Assembly: GCA_029260165.1 (NCBI GenBank)
Contig: JAJDDT010000028.1
Coordinates: 1-64,000 of the forward strand
From: Phycisphaerae bacterium
GTDB taxonomy: Bacteria > Planctomycetota > Phycisphaerae > UBA1845
Reading direction: 5' to 3'
Length of the DNA stretch: 64,000 bases
Below, piece after piece: positions 36,654-45,700 of this stretch (positions are counted from its first letter, which is position 1; each line of letters begins with the position of its first letter). The position numbers were made by a program, and so were the translations under genes. The notes below the pieces were generated by a model that made no database searches, was not told the origin of the DNA, and saw only the letters and a program-made list of their open reading frames with translations.

Positions 36654-37712
36654 TTATTTCGCAACGGTTTGGGAATCGGTGAGGGTTTCCATGCGGAATT
36701 CACCTGCGTCGCCCGCGATGGCGCGGATGAACAGGTCGGTATCGGACGGCGGATACCAGAATCCGAGGTTGGCGAGGTCGGTGAATCCGCGTTCCGCTTC
36801 CTCTCTTGCGATATCGAGGACGGATCGGGCGGAGTGGGCAAAGGTGGACTCGACGTTGTCGTGCACGTTGGCTGGGTTTGCGCGGATGCGCTCGAACGCG
36901 GTTTTTTCCTCCGGCGTGCCGTTGTGGACGATGTGGGCGAAAACGATGTTGTGCGACTGTCGCGTCAGGTCGAATTCAAAATCGGTGACGTCATCGACGA
37001 TTTGAAAAGCGGTCCCGAGTGCAGCCACACCCCGTTTGGCTACCGGCCATTTTTCGCGATCTGATTCGGGTTCAAACACATTGGGTGCGATAAGGGCGAG
37101 TGCAAATAGTTGTCCGCCTCGAACGCGATGGACCGTGTCGATCATCTTTTCGACGGGGAGGAAATCCGTAACGCCCTGCTCCTCGCTGCCCTCCAGTGTT
37201 CCGATGCGCGCCAACGCAGTCAGAAGGTTTCGACGGAAGGCAGCCACCCTTTCCATTGGCAGGGCGGGTTGGTGCGTCTCGAAAATGCGGGCGATCAGGT
37301 GATCGAAACAGAGCAGTTGCATGATCGAGGCGAAGCGTGGACCGCGACCGAGTTTGAGCGGGAGGTCCATCTTGGCTTCGTTGTCGAACAAATTGTCGCC
37401 CGCGACGACCAGGCCCTTCACGCAGAGATTCAACAGTCGATAGAGACGCAGGCGGTCCGGGGGGCATCCGATGGCGCGGAAAATGGAGTCGAAAAGCGTC
37501 AGGAAAAAGTGTTCCTGCAGAAAAGTGATGTCGTCGGTGGTGTCGAATTGAGGGTTCAGGAATTCGGGTTCGACGACGTCGCGAAGCAGTTCGTGCAGAC
37601 GGGTTTCGCCTTCGCGCTGGGCGGTCAGAGAGTCTGTCAGGCGGTCCAGATATCCTTTTTCTGCCAAGGCTTCGATGGCGTCGGGTGAGCGAAAAACGGG
37701 TGCGAGTGTCAT
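36654..37712 (-). CDS. class I isoprenoid-synthase-fold protein (polyprenyl synthetase-like)
   Basis: A 352-residue protein, probably all-helical. Two aspartate-rich motifs spaced as in trans-isoprenyl diphosphate synthases are seen: 'DNLFDNEAKMD' (about residue 105) and 'QIVDDVTDFEFD' (about 236), with 'GGQLFALAL' between. Family members couple isopentenyl diphosphate to allylic diphosphates or cyclise them; the unusual first motif (DNxxDNE instead of DDxxD) suggests a divergent prenyltransferase or terpene-type enzyme. The ATG at 37712 is preferred; the track ORF at 37949 adds an improbable leader. No other isoprenoid gene is adjacent. Confidence 0.72.
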   Translation of the reverse strand: MTLAPVFRSPDAIEALAEKGYLDRLTDSLTAQREGETRLHELLRDVVEPEFLNPQFDTTDDITFLQEHFFLTLFDSIFRAIGCPPDRLRLYRLLNLCVKGLVVAGDNLFDNEAKMDLPLKLGRGPRFASIMQLLCFDHLIARIFETHQPALPMERVAAFRRNLLTALARIGTLEGSEEQGVTDFLPVEKMIDTVHRVRGGQLFALALIAPNVFEPESDREKWPVAKRGVAALGTAFQIVDDVTDFEFDLTRQSHNIVFAHIVHNGTPEEKTAFERIRANPANVHDNVESTFAHSARSVLDIAREEAERGFTDLANLGFWYPPSDTDLFIRAIAGDAGEFRMETLTDSQTVAK

Positions 37713-37978
37713 CGGGAATTCCTTTGGACAAGCGTTCGGGCTTCCAGGACCGCGCGACGGCCACCGAGCCGGTGAATATAGCCCGCAGTGGGCGGGTTCA
37801 CAACCGGTCTGATAAGTCAGGCCGTGCACGGTTGGCCGATAATTGCGGGGGCTTGCGTGAAAAACGGTGTTGTTGGCAATCGTTTGGTGGGCCGGGTCGT
37901 GGAAACCGATGATATTCCGGTGAGAGGGGCATGGGTTTCCCTCATTCAACGACGAGCGAGCCGACGGAGAACCGGATT

Positions 37979-38185
37979 ATGTCAATTTCAGGTGTAGGCC
38001 ACGGGGGTGGCGACGCGACGGCTGCGCTCGCGGCAGCAAGACAGCACGATCAGAGCACGGCTGTTCTGGCGAAAGCGCAGGACGCGCAGAAATCGCAGGG
38101 TGAGGCCGCCTTGTCGTTGATCGAGACGGCAGCGCAGGCGTCCGCCAATGTGATCAGTGCGGACAAGGTGGACGTGGTCGCCTAA
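37979..38185 (+). CDS. small YjfB-like protein (putative motility-associated)
   Basis: A 68-residue protein, Ala/Gln-rich and helical, with the segment 'STAVLAKAQDAQKSQGEAAL' resembling the YjfB putative motility family ('VAVLKKAMD..EQQG' pattern). The ATG at 37979 has 'ggagaa' eight bases upstream, whereas the track start at 37931 has none. The N-terminus is Gly-rich ('GVGHGGGDAT'). The assignment rests on pattern memory only. No flagellar gene is nearby. Confidence 0.6.
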   Translation: MSISGVGHGGGDATAALAAARQHDQSTAVLAKAQDAQKSQGEAALSLIETAAQASANVISADKVDVVA

Positions 38186-38200
38186 CGCGATCGCGGGCAT

Positions 38201-38252
38201 CGAGAGGGACACGATATCGCGGGGGCGTCGTCATGCGGCGCTCTCGTTTTTT
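38201..38252 (+). terminator. likely terminator of the YjfB-like gene
   Basis: 'CGAGAG' pairs with 'CTCTCG' around a GC-rich interior, followed by 'TTTTTT'. Begins 15 bases after the stop codon. Confidence 0.5.
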
Positions 38253-38257
38253 AGTGC

Positions 38258-38271
38258 GCGGTGCTATCGGA
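38258..38271 (+). repeat. left copy of 14-base direct repeat flanking RAYT relic
   Basis: 'gcggtgctatcgga', identical to 38745-38758. Similarity continues outward on the left ('tcgttttt'). The pair brackets the REP/RAYT segment. Confidence 0.75.
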
Positions 38272-38272
38272 C

Positions 38273-38306
38273 GGGTGGCCCATCGCTTCAGCGGTGGGGG
38301 AGTCGA
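38273..38306. repeat. REP element upstream of RAYT relic
   Basis: 'gggtggcccatcgcttca' through 'gcggtgggggagtcga', same family as the elements at 10842, 30131 and 49466. It lies 41 bases before the RAYT start. Confidence 0.82.
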
Positions 38307-38346
38307 ATCGTTGTGCTTTACATGCTCGACTCGTTAAGCTCGTGAC

Positions 38347-38586
38347 ATGCCCGCGCATCTGAGACGAATCAACGAACCTGGACACGTCCATTTTTGGACA
38401 ATTTCATGCCACCGCCGCCTCGGTTTCTTCCATCACGAAGGCATGAAAAAGGTCGTCATCACCGCACTGCAACAGCTACGATCGAAATTCGGAATCTGCC
38501 TCGTTGGTTACGTCGTCATGCCGGACCATGTGCACGTCTTGCTCTACCCACACAAGCAAAGCGCCGACCGGGTGGCCCACCGCTAA
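38347..38586 (+). pseudogene. truncated REP-associated tyrosine transposase (RAYT, IS200-like Y1 family)
   Basis: A 79-residue N-terminal fragment. 'NEPGHVHFWTISCHRRLGFF' and 'GYVVMPDHVHVLLYP' are typical of RAYT proteins; the second holds the HUH (His-x-His) metal-binding pair. Full-length relatives are about 150-200 residues, and the catalytic Tyr in the C-terminal helix is missing. The reading frame runs directly into a REP palindrome at 38570, whose 'cgctaa' supplies the stop. It is flanked by REP units on both sides, as is normal for RAYT-REP associations, and is presumably non-functional. Confidence 0.82.
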
Positions 38587-38601
38587 AGCGATGGGCCACC
38601 C
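38570..38601. repeat. REP palindrome that ends the RAYT frame
   Basis: 32-base imperfect palindrome beginning 'gggtggcccaccgctaaagc' and ending 'gatgggccaccc'; nine-base outer arms pair perfectly. It interrupts the transposase reading frame. Confidence 0.85.
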
Positions 38602-38744
38602 TGCCAAACCAGCGTCAATCGCAGAGAAGCGACATACGCCGCAAATATCAATGAGACCCAATCCCAACCCCGCGCTCACGCGAGTCGAGAGAATCACTAC
38701 CACACAATACGACGATCAATAGTCGCTACGAATTCGTTTTTCGT

Positions 38745-38758
38745 GCGGTGCTATCGGA
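38745..38758 (+). repeat. right copy of 14-base direct repeat flanking RAYT relic
   Basis: 'gcggtgctatcgga' overlaps the last codons of the minus-strand methyltransferase gene. The distance to the left copy is 487 bases start to start. Confidence 0.75.
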
Positions 38759-39629
38759 TAGGTTTTCGGAAAATGGCGAGCATGTCGCCTTCGGGGCAGA
38801 AAAAATATCCAAACAGTGCCCAAAAAAGCGCTTTGGGAGAGATCAGCCTGAACGACGGTTTCAAATTCTCAAAGGCGAGATCGACCATGTTGTCGTAGCA
38901 TTTGCCGTAATGCTGGCCATAACGAACGTTGACGAAAGGGAACGGTGTGTTGTTGTACTGCATGATGTAGAACTGATCGGTGGACCAGCCAAGATCCTCG
39001 CCGGCGCGGATGAGGGCGGATTTCGAGAAAATGTGCGTGTGAAACGGTTGGTGGAGGTTGTGGACGTATTCCTCCGCATCCTGCAGGTCGATGCCGCTGG
39101 CGTTGGGCGTGCCGATTGCGATGATCCCGCCCGGTTTGGTTAGTCTGTCGAATTCCCTGAGCTGTTCGAGTGGTTCGTGAACGTGCTCGACGAGATCCTG
39201 GGCGAAAAGGCAGTCGTAGGTTTTTTCCAGCGTTGATGGATCGTTGAACTTGTCGGAGAACGCGTCGAATCCCGTGGCATTTCGGTACCCGCGTTCCTTG
39301 AAATACTGCACCATCAGTCCGCTGCCGCAACCATAATCGAGGATGGTGTGATGTCGTTGGAGTCCGGAGCGGGTCAGGCGTCGCAGGTTCGTGCCGTAGG
39401 CCATCTTGAGAAAGACGACGAGCTTCTGGTTGTGGAAGGGATAGTCCTTGTAATAGTGATTGAGATCGACTTCCTTTTGGGAGTGGATGCTGCCGCAGGA
39501 GCGACATCGCCAGACGGGAAACCGCTCCTTGCTGAACCGCCGCACGTTGGATCGGATGCGGGTTTTCTCGCTGTGCGGACCGAGGGTGTCGGGGGTGGGG
39601 CAAAGATTACAGGTGGTGGTTTCGGGCAT
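38751..39629 (-). CDS. SAM-dependent methyltransferase with N-terminal zinc ribbon
   Basis: A 292-residue class I methyltransferase. An N-terminal Cys-rich segment ('CNLCPTPDTLG', 'WRCRSCGSIH') looks like a zinc ribbon, as in sugar- and lipid-modifying methyltransferases. The SAM-binding motif is 'ILDYGCGSGLMVQYF', followed by 'ATGFDAFSDKF' and 'LFAQDLVEHVHEP'. The C-terminal half is partly hydrophobic. It lies 36 bases downstream of the GT2 gene on the same strand, suggesting both act on a glycan or lipid. Its 3' end overlaps one copy of the 14-base direct repeat. Confidence 0.88.
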   Translation of the reverse strand: MPETTTCNLCPTPDTLGPHSEKTRIRSNVRRFSKERFPVWRCRSCGSIHSQKEVDLNHYYKDYPFHNQKLVVFLKMAYGTNLRRLTRSGLQRHHTILDYGCGSGLMVQYFKERGYRNATGFDAFSDKFNDPSTLEKTYDCLFAQDLVEHVHEPLEQLREFDRLTKPGGIIAIGTPNASGIDLQDAEEYVHNLHQPFHTHIFSKSALIRAGEDLGWSTDQFYIMQYNNTPFPFVNVRYGQHYGKCYDNMVDLAFENLKPSFRLISPKALFWALFGYFFCPEGDMLAIFRKPIR

Positions 39630-39665
39630 GATGGATGACCAGTTTCGACGGATGTTTGGTTCGGT

Positions 39666-40802
39666 TCAGGCGGCGTAGCTACGGTTTCGCCAGACGACGC
39701 CCTTGCGTCGATAGACGATAAACGAACGTGCGAAGATGTACCACCAGCCAATCTCGCGGATGGGGTTTGTGAAGGTGATGTACCACGGCTCGGCGAATCG
39801 GATGGCTTGCCCTGCGAAGATCGCGTGCATCATCCCGAGAGAGAGCAGGGCGGGCGTGCTCCAGATTCCGTTGAAAAGCCCGATCCCCAACCCGACGTAA
39901 GGCAGAACGCCCAGGATCGCACCCACGACAAAGAAAAGCGGCAATAGCCAGGGGAAGTTGCGAATGGTTGGGAACGTGTTTTTGGTGAATCCCTGCACGG
40001 TCTCGGCGGCACTGGTGTACATGCGGACGTAGACAAGATCACCGGCGTAGGCAGTGGCGATCTTGAATCCCTTGCTCTTGATCCAGTATCCCATGGCGAC
40101 GTCGTCGAGAACCTCGTCCTTGAGACATTCGAACCCGCCACAAGCATCAAACGCGTCCTTGCGCATCAGATTGAAGGCTGGCGATCCTGTGGAGAAGAGC
40201 GTGCTTTTCGTTCGACTGACGAGATACAACGGGGTTGCAACGAAGAAGAAGAAATTGACGGCGGACATGAGAACCGCCTCAGGAAACCCGCCGCTGGCCA
40301 ACTGAGATCGGACCACGCACATGCCCGCGTCGGTCTCGAGCGCGTAAGCAACACCGCGTTTGAGCGTGTCGGAAGCGTAGCGCGTGTCAGCATCGACCAT
40401 CAGAACCCAATCCCCGGTGATGTGCTTCTGTCCGGCGAAAAGAGCGTTGGGTTTGCCAAACCAACCGGGAGCAGGCTCCTGTCCCTGCACGACGCGCAGA
40501 TTCGAATGCGTTTTTTGCAATCTCGCGAGAATGTTCGGCGTGTCGTCGGTCGAGCGATCGTCGACGACGATCACCTCGTAATCGGGATAATCCTGCGTGC
40601 AGAAACTCGTGACAGCCCGCTCGATGCCCAACGCCTCGTCGCGCGCGGGCACGACAAACGAAATCCGAGGCCAACGCTTCGGTTCGCGGATCGGACGTTT
40701 CGCGATGTTCGGGATCAACAGCCAATTCAAAAGCCCCTGCATCATCAGCAGCGTCCAGAGACCCGCCCCGATCCACAACAGAATAGTCAACCAATCAGCC
40801 AT
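39666..40802 (-). CDS. family 2 glycosyltransferase, membrane-bound (HpnB/CrtQ-like)
   Basis: A 378-residue GT2 enzyme that would transfer a sugar from a nucleotide donor to a lipid acceptor at the membrane. One N-terminal transmembrane helix, catalytic domain with 'VIVVDDRSTDDT' and the DxD-type metal site 'VLMVDADTRY', the acceptor-side motif 'EVLDDVAMGY', and three to four C-terminal transmembrane helices. The overall layout is like hopanoid-associated HpnB or carotenoid glycosyltransferases. It is upstream of the methyltransferase in a probable two-gene operon and divergent from the GT-C gene. Confidence 0.85.
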   Translation of the reverse strand: MADWLTILLWIGAGLWTLLMMQGLLNWLLIPNIAKRPIREPKRWPRISFVVPARDEALGIERAVTSFCTQDYPDYEVIVVDDRSTDDTPNILARLQKTHSNLRVVQGQEPAPGWFGKPNALFAGQKHITGDWVLMVDADTRYASDTLKRGVAYALETDAGMCVVRSQLASGGFPEAVLMSAVNFFFFVATPLYLVSRTKSTLFSTGSPAFNLMRKDAFDACGGFECLKDEVLDDVAMGYWIKSKGFKIATAYAGDLVYVRMYTSAAETVQGFTKNTFPTIRNFPWLLPLFFVVGAILGVLPYVGLGIGLFNGIWSTPALLSLGMMHAIFAGQAIRFAEPWYITFTNPIREIGWWYIFARSFIVYRRKGVVWRNRSYAA

Positions 40803-40910
40803 GTGCGGGCGGGATTATCGAACGACGGTCGAAGCTGGTCAAGACAGGCCGCCAAAACCAGCCTGTCAATCGCGTGCGGAGCGGAGCGATTCTGCTACCA
40901 TGCCGCCCGC

Positions 40911-42704
40911 ATGATATCGATGCAGACGCAATCGAACCGGTCGCATTCGCAGGCAAATCAGATGCATTCGCAAACAAATCGCGTGCATTGGTCGCTGAAG
41001 GTCGCGCTGGTGGTGACGTTTGCGCTGCATCTTTGGACGGCGAGGCTGCCGTTTTTCATGGATGATTTCGCCTACGTCGAGACCGCGCGCCATCTGAGCG
41101 TCTCGACGATTCCCGATCTGTTCACGACCGGAAACCTCGATCAGAGTGCCAGCGGTGTGTGGTGGACCCCTGGCGGCATGCTCCCGTTTTTCAGGCCTGT
41201 CGCGATTCTGTCGTTCGCAGTCGATTGGCAAATTTGGGGGTTGAACGCGTTTGGCTACCATCTGACCAATGTTCTCCTTCACGCCCTGTGCACATGGCTG
41301 GTCTATCGACTGGGTCGGCGATTGATGAACGATGCCCCAACGGCGGCAGTGGCTGCGCTGGTGTTTGCGATCCACCCCGTGCACAACGAAGCCGTCGTCT
41401 GGATGTCCGGACGGTTCGATCTGTTGGTTTGCGTGGCTGGTACGTCGTCAATTCTCGCGTACATGCGATGGCGTGACCGTGGGAATGTTCGATGGGCGTT
41501 GGCGACCGTCGTGTTGTACGTCGCGTCGCTCGGTTGCAAGGAAACCGGAATCGTCGTTCCTGCGTTCTGGTTTCTGCTGGCGACGATGTGGCGACGCGAT
41601 GATCGCAACCGATCCATCGTCGGCGAATGGATGATCGGCGTCGCGTTCGGCGCGATCGGGATGGGCTACCTCGCACTGCGATTCGCGTTGTTTGGCGGTT
41701 TGGGTTCATTACCGCCACCGTATGGTGTGGACCTGTCCTCGATGTCCGGTTTTGTCGAACTGTTTCGCAATCTGGGACAGTACCTGCTCGATTTCGTCCT
41801 GATGATTCAGGCCGACGCGGTGATCATGACCGGTTTTTGGACGCGTCACCCGTTGTTGATGATCGGTGGAGTCGTTGTGGCCATCGCAATCGTCGCGATG
41901 GCGGCGCGGGCGAGGTTCTCTGCGACCGTGTTCCGGCTGGGGTTGGGATGGACCGCCATCTTCACCGCGCCGACGTTGCCAGCCATGCCCGGTGAGCGAA
42001 ATGTGTACCTGGCCAGTGTCGGTGTCGCGTTGTTGATCGGCCCCGCCATGGTGCGGTGTTTGTCGAACCGGTCGATGCGAAAAATCGCCGTGATGATCGT
42101 CGCGTGGGCAGTGGTCATGTCGGTCGGCGAGCATCATTTGTTACTGCGAACGAATGGTTCAGCCCGACAGGTCTACCGTGATCTGACAGAACATCTGCCC
42201 AATCCCCCGGAAAACGCGCGCATTTACGTCGTCAATCAAAACCCGTTCGTCGCCATCGGTTTTTCGACCGGTGTTCGCATCCTGTACGATCGCGACGACA
42301 TCACCGCGATGGCGTTAACCGTCGCGCCGGACGCGCAGGCGGACACGCAGGATCACGCAATCAGGGTCGGACCGTCCTCGATCCGCGTCGAGCGCGAAGG
42401 CGGTCCGTTGTTCAGCGGATTTTTCGAGCGATTGCTGCTGTTCGGTGGTCAACCAGTCGACCTGCCGGAGGCTGCAATGCAAAACGGTCTGAACGTATCA
42501 TTCTATTGGGATTCGTTTGAAGAGGCGGACGCGGTGACGTTTCACCTGCCTGCACCGATCGACGATGTGACGATCCATTTGTTCCGCTGGGACAACACCG
42601 AGGTGCAGTCTCTTTTTGACGCGTTGTGGGGTGCTAACTTTCCGCGACTGGTTCCGCTGACGTTTCCGTCGTCATTCCCGTCGTCGTCTTCCGGCGCAGA
42701 CTGA
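40911..42704 (+). CDS. GT-C-type membrane glycosyltransferase-like protein
   Basis: A 597-residue polytopic membrane protein with about 11 transmembrane helices and a soluble C-terminal domain. The first luminal loop carries 'PFFMDDFAYVETARHLS', the acidic motif typical of GT-C enzymes that use polyprenyl-phosphate sugars. 'LVFAIHPVHNEAVVWMSGR' is characteristic of the TMTC/PMT-like bacterial branch. The track ORF starts at 40422, but hydrophobic sequence begins only after the ATG at 40911 (or 40920). The 3' end overlaps the RND gene by 71 bases in opposite orientation. Probably glycosylates an exported protein or lipid. Confidence 0.82.
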   Translation: MISMQTQSNRSHSQANQMHSQTNRVHWSLKVALVVTFALHLWTARLPFFMDDFAYVETARHLSVSTIPDLFTTGNLDQSASGVWWTPGGMLPFFRPVAILSFAVDWQIWGLNAFGYHLTNVLLHALCTWLVYRLGRRLMNDAPTAAVAALVFAIHPVHNEAVVWMSGRFDLLVCVAGTSSILAYMRWRDRGNVRWALATVVLYVASLGCKETGIVVPAFWFLLATMWRRDDRNRSIVGEWMIGVAFGAIGMGYLALRFALFGGLGSLPPPYGVDLSSMSGFVELFRNLGQYLLDFVLMIQADAVIMTGFWTRHPLLMIGGVVVAIAIVAMAARARFSATVFRLGLGWTAIFTAPTLPAMPGERNVYLASVGVALLIGPAMVRCLSNRSMRKIAVMIVAWAVVMSVGEHHLLLRTNGSARQVYRDLTEHLPNPPENARIYVVNQNPFVAIGFSTGVRILYDRDDITAMALTVAPDAQADTQDHAIRVGPSSIRVEREGGPLFSGFFERLLLFGGQPVDLPEAAMQNGLNVSFYWDSFEEADAVTFHLPAPIDDVTIHLFRWDNTEVQSLFDALWGANFPRLVPLTFPSSFPSSSSGAD

Positions 42705-45700
42705 TCACGTCTGTTGCGATCATGTAAAACGCCGGGATCAGGACGAGCGTCACAACCGTCGAGAACGCCAGTCCCCAGGCAAAACTCGAGGCAAACGGCG
42801 ACCATATCTTGCTCTTCCCGCCCCATCCGAGCGCGAGCGGCATCAGCCCGAGGACGGTCGTGATCGTCGTCAACAGAATGGGTCTCACCCTCAGGATACA
42901 GGCGGACCGTATCGCATCCATCGCGTTTAACCCCTTGTCGCGCTGGCGATTGATGAAATCAACCAGAACGATCGAGTCGTTCACCACCACGCCGGTCAAT
43001 CCGACGATCGCGATAAACGTTGTGATCGTGAAGGGATAATCGTTGATCACCAGACCTCCGATGACGCCGATCGCGGAAAACGGAACCGCCAGGATAATCA
43101 CCAAAGGCTGTGAATAGCTGCGAAACTGCGTCGCCAACAGCACATAAATCACGATCAATGCGATCAGATACGCGCGTTTCAAACTGTCAAACGATTTGGA
43201 CGTCTCCTCATATTCCCCGCCATGGGTCACCCGCACGTTCGCCAACCCCGACACGGTCTCGTCGAATTCGGCGCGAAGTACACGGTTAACCTCCTTGGCT
43301 GTGGTCAATTGCGTGTCAATTTGTGCGGTCACCGTGATCGCCCGCTTGTCGTTGTGGTGCGGGATACCCGCGTAGGATTGCGACATTTCGATGTCGGCGA
43401 TGTCGCGAAGGCGCACCTTCGTACTCGCCCCGGTCCGCGTCTCGACGTCCAGAAGATCGTGGATATCCCGACGATGTTTCTTGTCGAAAACGACGCGGAC
43501 GTCGAGGTCTTCACCCGTCCTGTTGTCCTTGAACGATGACACGACGACGCCGTCATTGGCGGTGCGAAGCGCGCGGGCGAGGTTGGCTTGTGTCAATCCG
43601 AACGCAGACGCTTCGTCCTCGCGAAGTCGCAGGTTGATCTGCTGCGGGCCGAAATCGAGGTTGTCACCAATCCCAAACACGCCCGGCATCTCCTGCAATC
43701 GCTCCCGGTAGCGTTCCGCCAATCGTTTCGCCGTCCCCAGGTCTGGCGCTTCGATCCGAACCGCAACGGGTTTCCCGACCGGTGGACCATCCTGCGGCGC
43801 CCAGACCTTGTACGATCTCAACCCGCTGTCCGGATGATTGGCCATGTAATCCTCGATACGCTCGCGCAGCAGATTGGTCACAATGTCGGGATCGCCGGCA
43901 ACGGTCTCCGAGTTGGCAAGTTTGACGTGCAACTGAGCACGGTTGTTACGCCAGACAGCCGTGTTGTTCTCATTCGCAAACAATCCGACCGACGTCAGAA
44001 CGGATTCGACCAGTTCCGTCCCCAACCCGTTGGCGATGCCCTCGATCGGTTTAGCCACCTCCCCCGTTTGATCGAGAGAAGCCTCGTCCCACGCGACCAC
44101 GTCGACCATGATCATCTGATAATCCGACGGAAACAAATCGACCGGAATCAACGGAACAACCGAGAACGCGAGAAACGCCATCGCAAACAGCGGCAGCGGT
44201 GTCAGATAACGGTATCGAAGCACGCCGACGATAAACCGTTCATACGCACGCAGGAGAAAACCGGCCGATCCGTCCGAACGACGCGGACGCAATCGCGACC
44301 AGAGCGGTTTGGCATCGGTCCGCGGACCCCAGTCGAGATAGTGCACCGGGAGGATCAGCAAACATTCGACGAGCGACGCAAACAGAACCACCGTGACCGT
44401 CTTCGGAATGATCGAGAAAAACTTGCCCGTCACGCCACCCATCAACAGCATCGGCAAAAACGCGACGACCGTCGTCATCGACGACGAAATCACAGGCCAC
44501 AACACCTCGCTCGTTCCGGTGATGATCGCATCGTGCAGCGATCCCTTCTGACCCGTCTCGACTTCTCGCCGACGGTTTTCCTCGACGTGGCGATAGATGT
44601 TTTCGAGCACGACGATGGCGTCGTCAACGATCATCCCCGAACAGAGGACCATCGCAAACAACGACACCGCATTGATCGTCACCCCGAGAAGGTGCATGAA
44701 AAGAACGCTGCAAAGAAACGCAAACGGAATCCCAACGATCGCAAGCAACGCATTGCGCACGCCCATGACCAACCACAGCGTCAGAAAAACGAGAACAATC
44801 CCGCTGCACAGATTGGTCACCAGAATGCGCATGCGGCTCTTGATAATGTCGCTCGTGTCCAGACACGCGTTGACCCTCACACCCTCGGGAACCGACGTTT
44901 CAAATCGAGCCATCGCCTCCCGGACGCGCTCCGCCACCACGCGCGAGTCAGCCTCGTCCGTCTTGGCGATCGACAACGCCTTGCAATCGTTCCCGTTAAA
45001 ACGCGCATAAAACGTCTTGCGCTCAAAACCCTCCTCGATCCGGGCGATGTCCCGCAGATGGACATGCGCTCCGCTGGGGTGTTTGCGCACCGTGATGGCA
45101 CCGAGTTGTTCAGGGTGCAATGCCTCCCCAACCGCACGGACCTCCAGTTCGCCCGTCGCATCCGGCAGATGCCCCGATGGAACGTTGCGGTTGAAATCCT
45201 GCAAAGAGGCTGCGACCTCCTCCAGCGTCAGGTCGTATTCCTGAATCCGACTGCGATCGACGAGGATGTGCAACTCACGCTCGCGAATCAGCTTGTCGTC
45301 GATTTTTGAAACACCCGGAATGTCGCGGAGAATCGGTTTCAGGTTCAAGACGATATTGTGCAGTACCTCTTCGCCAACCCCGCCAACGTCCTCAACCGCC
45401 ACCCACATCAGCGGAAAAACCTCCGCCAACGAAATGCGGCGAATGAGTGGTTTTTCCGCGCCCGATGGCAGGTCCGTCACGCGGTCAACAGCCGCACGAA
45501 GTCGGCTGAACGCGTCGTCCAACTCTGAAGGAGCCATGTCCTCCTTGAAATTCACAATAAAATACGAAAGGTCCGGTTTGGAATCCGACAAAAAATACCG
45601 CAGTCCGCGAAGGTCCGCGACCCTGGCTTCGATTTTGTCGGTGATCAGTCTTTCGACGTCCTCAGCCGACGCGCCAGGCCAGAACGTCTCGATCGTGGCC

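Noticed and set aside
38570-38601. Possible CRISPR repeat or terminator
   Set aside because: The palindrome recurs singly or in inverted pairs and never in a regularly spaced array, and no T-run follows; REP is the better explanation.
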